16,526 bases of DNA from Shinella sp. GTDB taxonomy: Bacteria > Pseudomonadota > Alphaproteobacteria > Rhizobiales > Rhizobiaceae. The position numbers and the translations under genes are program-made. Under the pieces are notes generated by a model that was not told where the DNA came from, made no database searches, and saw only the letters and a list, made by a program, of their open reading frames with translations. Shown in pieces: positions 13,629 through 16,526 of this stretch. The stretch is taken from contig QFQX01000075.1 in assembly GCA_003248775.1 (NCBI GenBank), positions 1 to 16,526 on the forward strand, in the 5' to 3' direction. Position 1 is the first letter of the stretch, and the number at the start of each line of letters is the position of its first letter.

Positions 13629-14927
13629 GTGGAAGATAAGCAAGGTATTAATTTTCGGAGGTTGCGGCTGACGGGTTGGCGGCAATTTGACAACATCGAC
13701 GTAGAGCTTCACAGCAGGCTCACCATCATAACAGGGGCAAATGGCGCGGGGAAGAGCAGTATAATAAAGCTTTTCTCAAGTCACTTTGGCCACAATCCGC
13801 CATTTCTGTCAGTTCCATTCTTGGATAAATCCGGACAATACAGATATTCATTTGGAACTTTTATTAGTCTAGTTAAACGATTTAGTCCATTTCAGCGAAA
13901 TCAAGCGAACCAAATCGGCGATTTGACGTACTCAAACGGCAGCACGTCAGGCATCACTCTGCCGAGTGGCACGGGAGTGTCTTATAACGTTTCTCTGACT
14001 TCTCAGGAGAAAGTAAGCGGAATTCATATCGATTCGCATCAGCCTGTACCAAGGTACCAGACAGTTGGGCAGATACCTTCGTCAATGCTGACGCCGCAAC
14101 ACGCCTACAAACAATATAATCAGGAGCATCAGTATCACTACACTGGGGGGCACTCAGGCTATTCTCCGGTCTATCGGATGAAGGAAGCCCTGATTGCGAT
14201 GGCTATGTTTGGCGAGTCAAACTCCCGCAGTCCTGGCAATCCTCGTCTAAAAGAAGCCTTGGATGGATTTGTTGAAGTTCTCAGGAAAATGCTACCGCCG
14301 TCTTTGGGCTTCATGGACATTTCAATCCGCTCGCCAGAGGTAGTGATCCAAACCCGAAGCGGAGAGTTTCTGTTGGATGCTGCGTCAGGGGGCGTGATGA
14401 CGCTGATCGATTTCGCGTGGCGCCTCCACCTCTTTTCGCTGGAAAACAATTCGTTCGTTGTGACGTTTGATGAGCCGGAAAACCATCTTCATCCATCGAT
14501 GCAGCGATCATTGATGGGGCGATTGTTGGACGCATTCCCTCAAGCCCAGTTTATCGTCGCCACCCACAGTCCGTTTATAGTTTCGTCTGTCAAGGACTCG
14601 TTTGTGTATGTTCTTCGCTATGAGGGGGCTGATTATCGCGAAATACAAGATGTAATCCCGGAGACAACCAAATCTCGCATCGTCAGCGAAAGACTAGATA
14701 CAATCAACAAAGGCGGAAGCGCGAATGCAATTCTGCGCGATGTTCTAGGCGTAGAGGCAACAGTGCCTGAATGGGTGGTGTCGGACATCCGACATATTGT
14801 AGAAAAATTCAGGAGAACAGAAATAACAAAAGAATCCTTGATGGCACTAAGAAAAGAATTGGGGCACTTGGGTTTTGAAGATCAGTATCCAGCAGCGCTG
14901 GCGGAGCTAACACGGCAAAATGATTAG
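13629..14927 (+). CDS. ptuA: AAA/SMC-like ATPase, Septu-type PtuA
   Basis: The 432-residue ATPase has the ABC/SMC-like (OLD-type) layout: an N-terminal strand pair FRRLRLTGWRQFDNIDVEL, Walker A GANGAGKS (36-43), a long insert (about 60-200), an ASGG signature-like motif (S253), Walker B VVTFDEPENHLHP (D281, E282) and a switch His in ATHSPF (H313). In Septu anti-phage systems PtuA of this type works with an HNH nuclease, PtuB, which is exactly the next gene, overlapping by eight bases. The insert contains an unusual Gln/His/Tyr-rich stretch (about 155-185). The start is GTG at 13629 with AAGG nine bases upstream. Codon use is more AT-rich than in the host core genes, suggesting transfer. No reverse transcriptase or retron RNA is seen, which argues against a retron-Septu hybrid. 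Confidence 0.82.
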   Translation: MEDKQGINFRRLRLTGWRQFDNIDVELHSRLTIITGANGAGKSSIIKLFSSHFGHNPPFLSVPFLDKSGQYRYSFGTFISLVKRFSPFQRNQANQIGDLTYSNGSTSGITLPSGTGVSYNVSLTSQEKVSGIHIDSHQPVPRYQTVGQIPSSMLTPQHAYKQYNQEHQYHYTGGHSGYSPVYRMKEALIAMAMFGESNSRSPGNPRLKEALDGFVEVLRKMLPPSLGFMDISIRSPEVVIQTRSGEFLLDAASGGVMTLIDFAWRLHLFSLENNSFVVTFDEPENHLHPSMQRSLMGRLLDAFPQAQFIVATHSPFIVSSVKDSFVYVLRYEGADYREIQDVIPETTKSRIVSERLDTINKGGSANAILRDVLGVEATVPEWVVSDIRHIVEKFRRTEITKESLMALRKELGHLGFEDQYPAALAELTRQND

Positions 14928-15561
14928 GATTTTTAAGGGTGGCAAACCTAAAAAGCTAGAAGATAACAGCGCCGAATGGACGAGAATTGTGCTTTCAAAG
15001 TTAGCGGCGGGCGTCGAAATAAGTTCCGCTGAGAAAACTCGTTACTCTCACAAAGATATCAAAGACGCCATAGTTGATGAGACGCACGGCAAATGTGCTT
15101 ACTGCGAAAGCGATATTCGCCATATCGCCTACGGCGACATCGAGCATGTGGTCCCAAAGAAGATCGAGCCCGCGAAGTGGTTTGAGTGGGAAAACCTCAC
15201 TCTTGCGTGTGACGTGTGCAATACGAACAAAGGCAGTGAGGTCGATATTGTCGACCCCTATAATTGCGATCCAGAAGAACGTTTTGCGTTCTTGGGCGCC
15301 TCCATATGGGGCATTCCGGGCGATGAGGAGGCCGTTCTCACGGAACGCACCTTAGAGCTGAATCGCGATGAATTGGTCAGCAAGCGCACCGAGAGAATCG
15401 AACATTTGATGAAGCTTGTAAACGTTATACAAGGCACGAAGAATCCCAAGTTGAAAGCCTTGTTTAGAGACGACTTCGAAAATGAAATTCGCGACGAGGC
15501 TGAGTATGCGGCACTTAGCAGAATGCTGCATAGGGAGCTCAAAAGGCGCGGGGTACTTTAG
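14920..15561 (+). CDS. ptuB: HNH endonuclease, Septu-type PtuB
   Basis: The 213-residue product has a complete HNH/McrA-like centre: zinc-binding Cys pairs C59-C62 (KCAYC) and C97-C100 (CDVC), catalytic His in IEHVVPK (H76), Asn in WENLTLA (N92) and the closing NTNKG (N103, K104). The N-terminal 50 residues are basic and helical; the region after the nuclease (about 110-213) contains charged helices that could contact the ATPase. The ATG at 14920 overlaps the end of ptuA by eight bases, so the two are coupled. In Septu, PtuB is the effector nuclease activated with PtuA during infection; target preference cannot be read from sequence. The FRG-domain gene follows in the same direction. Confidence 0.82.
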   Translation: MIRIFKGGKPKKLEDNSAEWTRIVLSKLAAGVEISSAEKTRYSHKDIKDAIVDETHGKCAYCESDIRHIAYGDIEHVVPKKIEPAKWFEWENLTLACDVCNTNKGSEVDIVDPYNCDPEERFAFLGASIWGIPGDEEAVLTERTLELNRDELVSKRTERIEHLMKLVNVIQGTKNPKLKALFRDDFENEIRDEAEYAALSRMLHRELKRRGVL

Positions 15562-15734
15562 GCGAAAGAGTTGCTTCTATGACGAGGAAGCAACTTACAC
15601 TACCTGCACCCTTTCACGCACCTGCCGAGGAAAGGCCCCCTTCTTTTCAATGGTCGACACCACAAGTTCCTGTGAGAATCGCAAACTCGATGGATGGGCA
15701 CGGTCCTGAAGGGACCGCAAATAGGAAGGCACTG

Positions 15735-16526
15735 ATGACCGTCAAGTGGGACTTTAACAATGGCATTGAGTCAGCGACAGCAGTTTCGGCAGCGGAGTTT
15801 GTTGAAGCCTTGAGACTGTCTAATGACCATTGGTGGGAGAGCGGAGCGTCGCCGTGGGTATTTCGCGGCCATGCACGTGAGGAGTGGCCCTTGCTGCCTT
15901 CTGCCTGGCGGGCGGACAACGCCATAATGAGGAACAGCATGGTCGAGTCAGCTCGACGTTTTGACGCTGTCCTACCTGAACAATCGTTGAACTGGTTTTG
16001 GTATCCAAACTTTTGGTCAGGGAGCACGACGTTTGGTGCGAATGACGCCACCCTTTCGAGGCAACTGACCATCGCGACAACCGCTGAATATTTACCTCTG
16101 TGGGACTTTGCCGCGCTTTGCGATGAGCTGGGAATGCAGGTACCTCTCGTGGGTACGGGCCCAGATCCAGTTCAAGACCCGTACTGGCTTGCAGACGCGT
16201 CCAACCCCCTTTGGGGTGATGAACTTTTGCGCTTCTCTGACTTGCCCAACACATTGGCCCTTGCTCAACACCATGGAATCCCCACTAGGCTTCTCGATTG
16301 GACGCGCAACCCGCTGGCTGCCGCATACTTCGCAACCGAGCCTTTGCGTGAGGTAGACGAGCGCGCAAACCTCGTCGTTTGGGGTCTTCACAAACGCCAC
16401 GCAAGGTCGGTTAGTGTCGAGGGATCGAGTTTTCCAAATGCCCCTATCGGTGCGCCTCGTTACGACCCGACTATAGCTGTGGTGCGGCCCTCTACGCGCG
16501 ACAACCCGTTCCTTGCTGCCCAAGCA
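15735..16526 (+). CDS. FRG-domain protein, 3' end beyond window
   Basis: The first 264 codons of a gene that runs off the right edge. The N-terminal part has the FRG signature WVFRGHAREEWPLLPSAWR (41-59; Phe43-Arg44-Gly45), then an aromatic-rich helical region (NWFWYPNFW) and the second conserved block GIPTRLLDWTRNPLAAAYFA (about residues 180-200). FRG domains are uncharacterised enzymes or binding modules that recur in defence islands. I chose ATG 15735 because AGGAAGG lies five bases upstream and the family begins near there. The same frame is open back to an ATG at 15579, only 17 bases after the ptuB stop and with a weaker AAGAG site; that start would add a 52-residue Pro-rich tail. Same strand and short spacing suggest co-transcription with ptuAB. 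Confidence 0.8.
   Translation, partial: MTVKWDFNNGIESATAVSAAEFVEALRLSNDHWWESGASPWVFRGHAREEWPLLPSAWRADNAIMRNSMVESARRFDAVLPEQSLNWFWYPNFWSGSTTFGANDATLSRQLTIATTAEYLPLWDFAALCDELGMQVPLVGTGPDPVQDPYWLADASNPLWGDELLRFSDLPNTLALAQHHGIPTRLLDWTRNPLAAAYFATEPLREVDERANLVVWGLHKRHARSVSVEGSSFPNAPIGAPRYDPTIAVVRPSTRDNPFLAAQA

Noticed and set aside
13629..15561. Retron-Septu (Ec78/Eco7-type) system
   Set aside because: The ATPase and HNH genes fit, but no reverse transcriptase and no msr/msd-like RNA is visible within the 160 bases upstream or elsewhere in the window.

Overview
The window comes from an alphaproteobacterial chromosome, almost certainly Rhizobiaceae (Agrobacterium/Rhizobium group). The left end carries the conserved order rpsA-cmk-aroA on the minus strand, a divergent acidic FYDLN-family gene and tRNA-Ala(GGC). 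The AroA protein matches, from memory, the class II 'CP4-type' EPSP synthase of Agrobacterium over nearly its whole length.

Layout. (1) 1-3543: host core: rpsA (5' part only), cmk, aroA, the FYDLN_acid gene with its terminator, and tRNA-Ala with an encoded CCA. (2) 3544-3640: a probable attachment-site flank, with a perfect IHF consensus and four CCGACCA repeats just 3' of the tRNA. (3) 3668-9744: phage-derived accessory DNA, mostly minus strand: a truncated internal-virion/transglycosylase gene, a terminator, RNase HI, an overlapping pair of unknown regulatory-looking genes, a 785-base gene-free stretch with a paired repeat, a tyrosine integrase and the small ORF in front of it. (4) 9745-10743: three copies of a 16-base palindrome, a 33-residue membrane peptide translationally coupled to a serine resolvase, and a compact res-like region of concentric inverted repeats over the resolvase promoter. 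(5) 10744-16526: a defence-type cargo: CoiA-like nuclease, AbiTii-domain protein, a frameshifted PIN-like ribonuclease, and a Septu-type pair (PtuA ATPase and PtuB HNH nuclease) followed closely by an FRG-domain gene that runs off the window.

How it fits together. The simplest reading is a mobile island inserted at the 3' end of tRNA-Ala(GGC). It carries a decayed podophage-like module, two site-specific recombinases and a set of anti-phage candidates. The right attachment site is not in the window, so the island should continue past 16526. The most notable cargo is the Septu-like pair with a closely linked FRG gene. Next are the AbiTii protein with a hydrophobic tail, the resolvase with a tiny membrane peptide, and the unexplained palindromes upstream of the integrase operon. 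Family names come from motif recognition only; no database search was possible.
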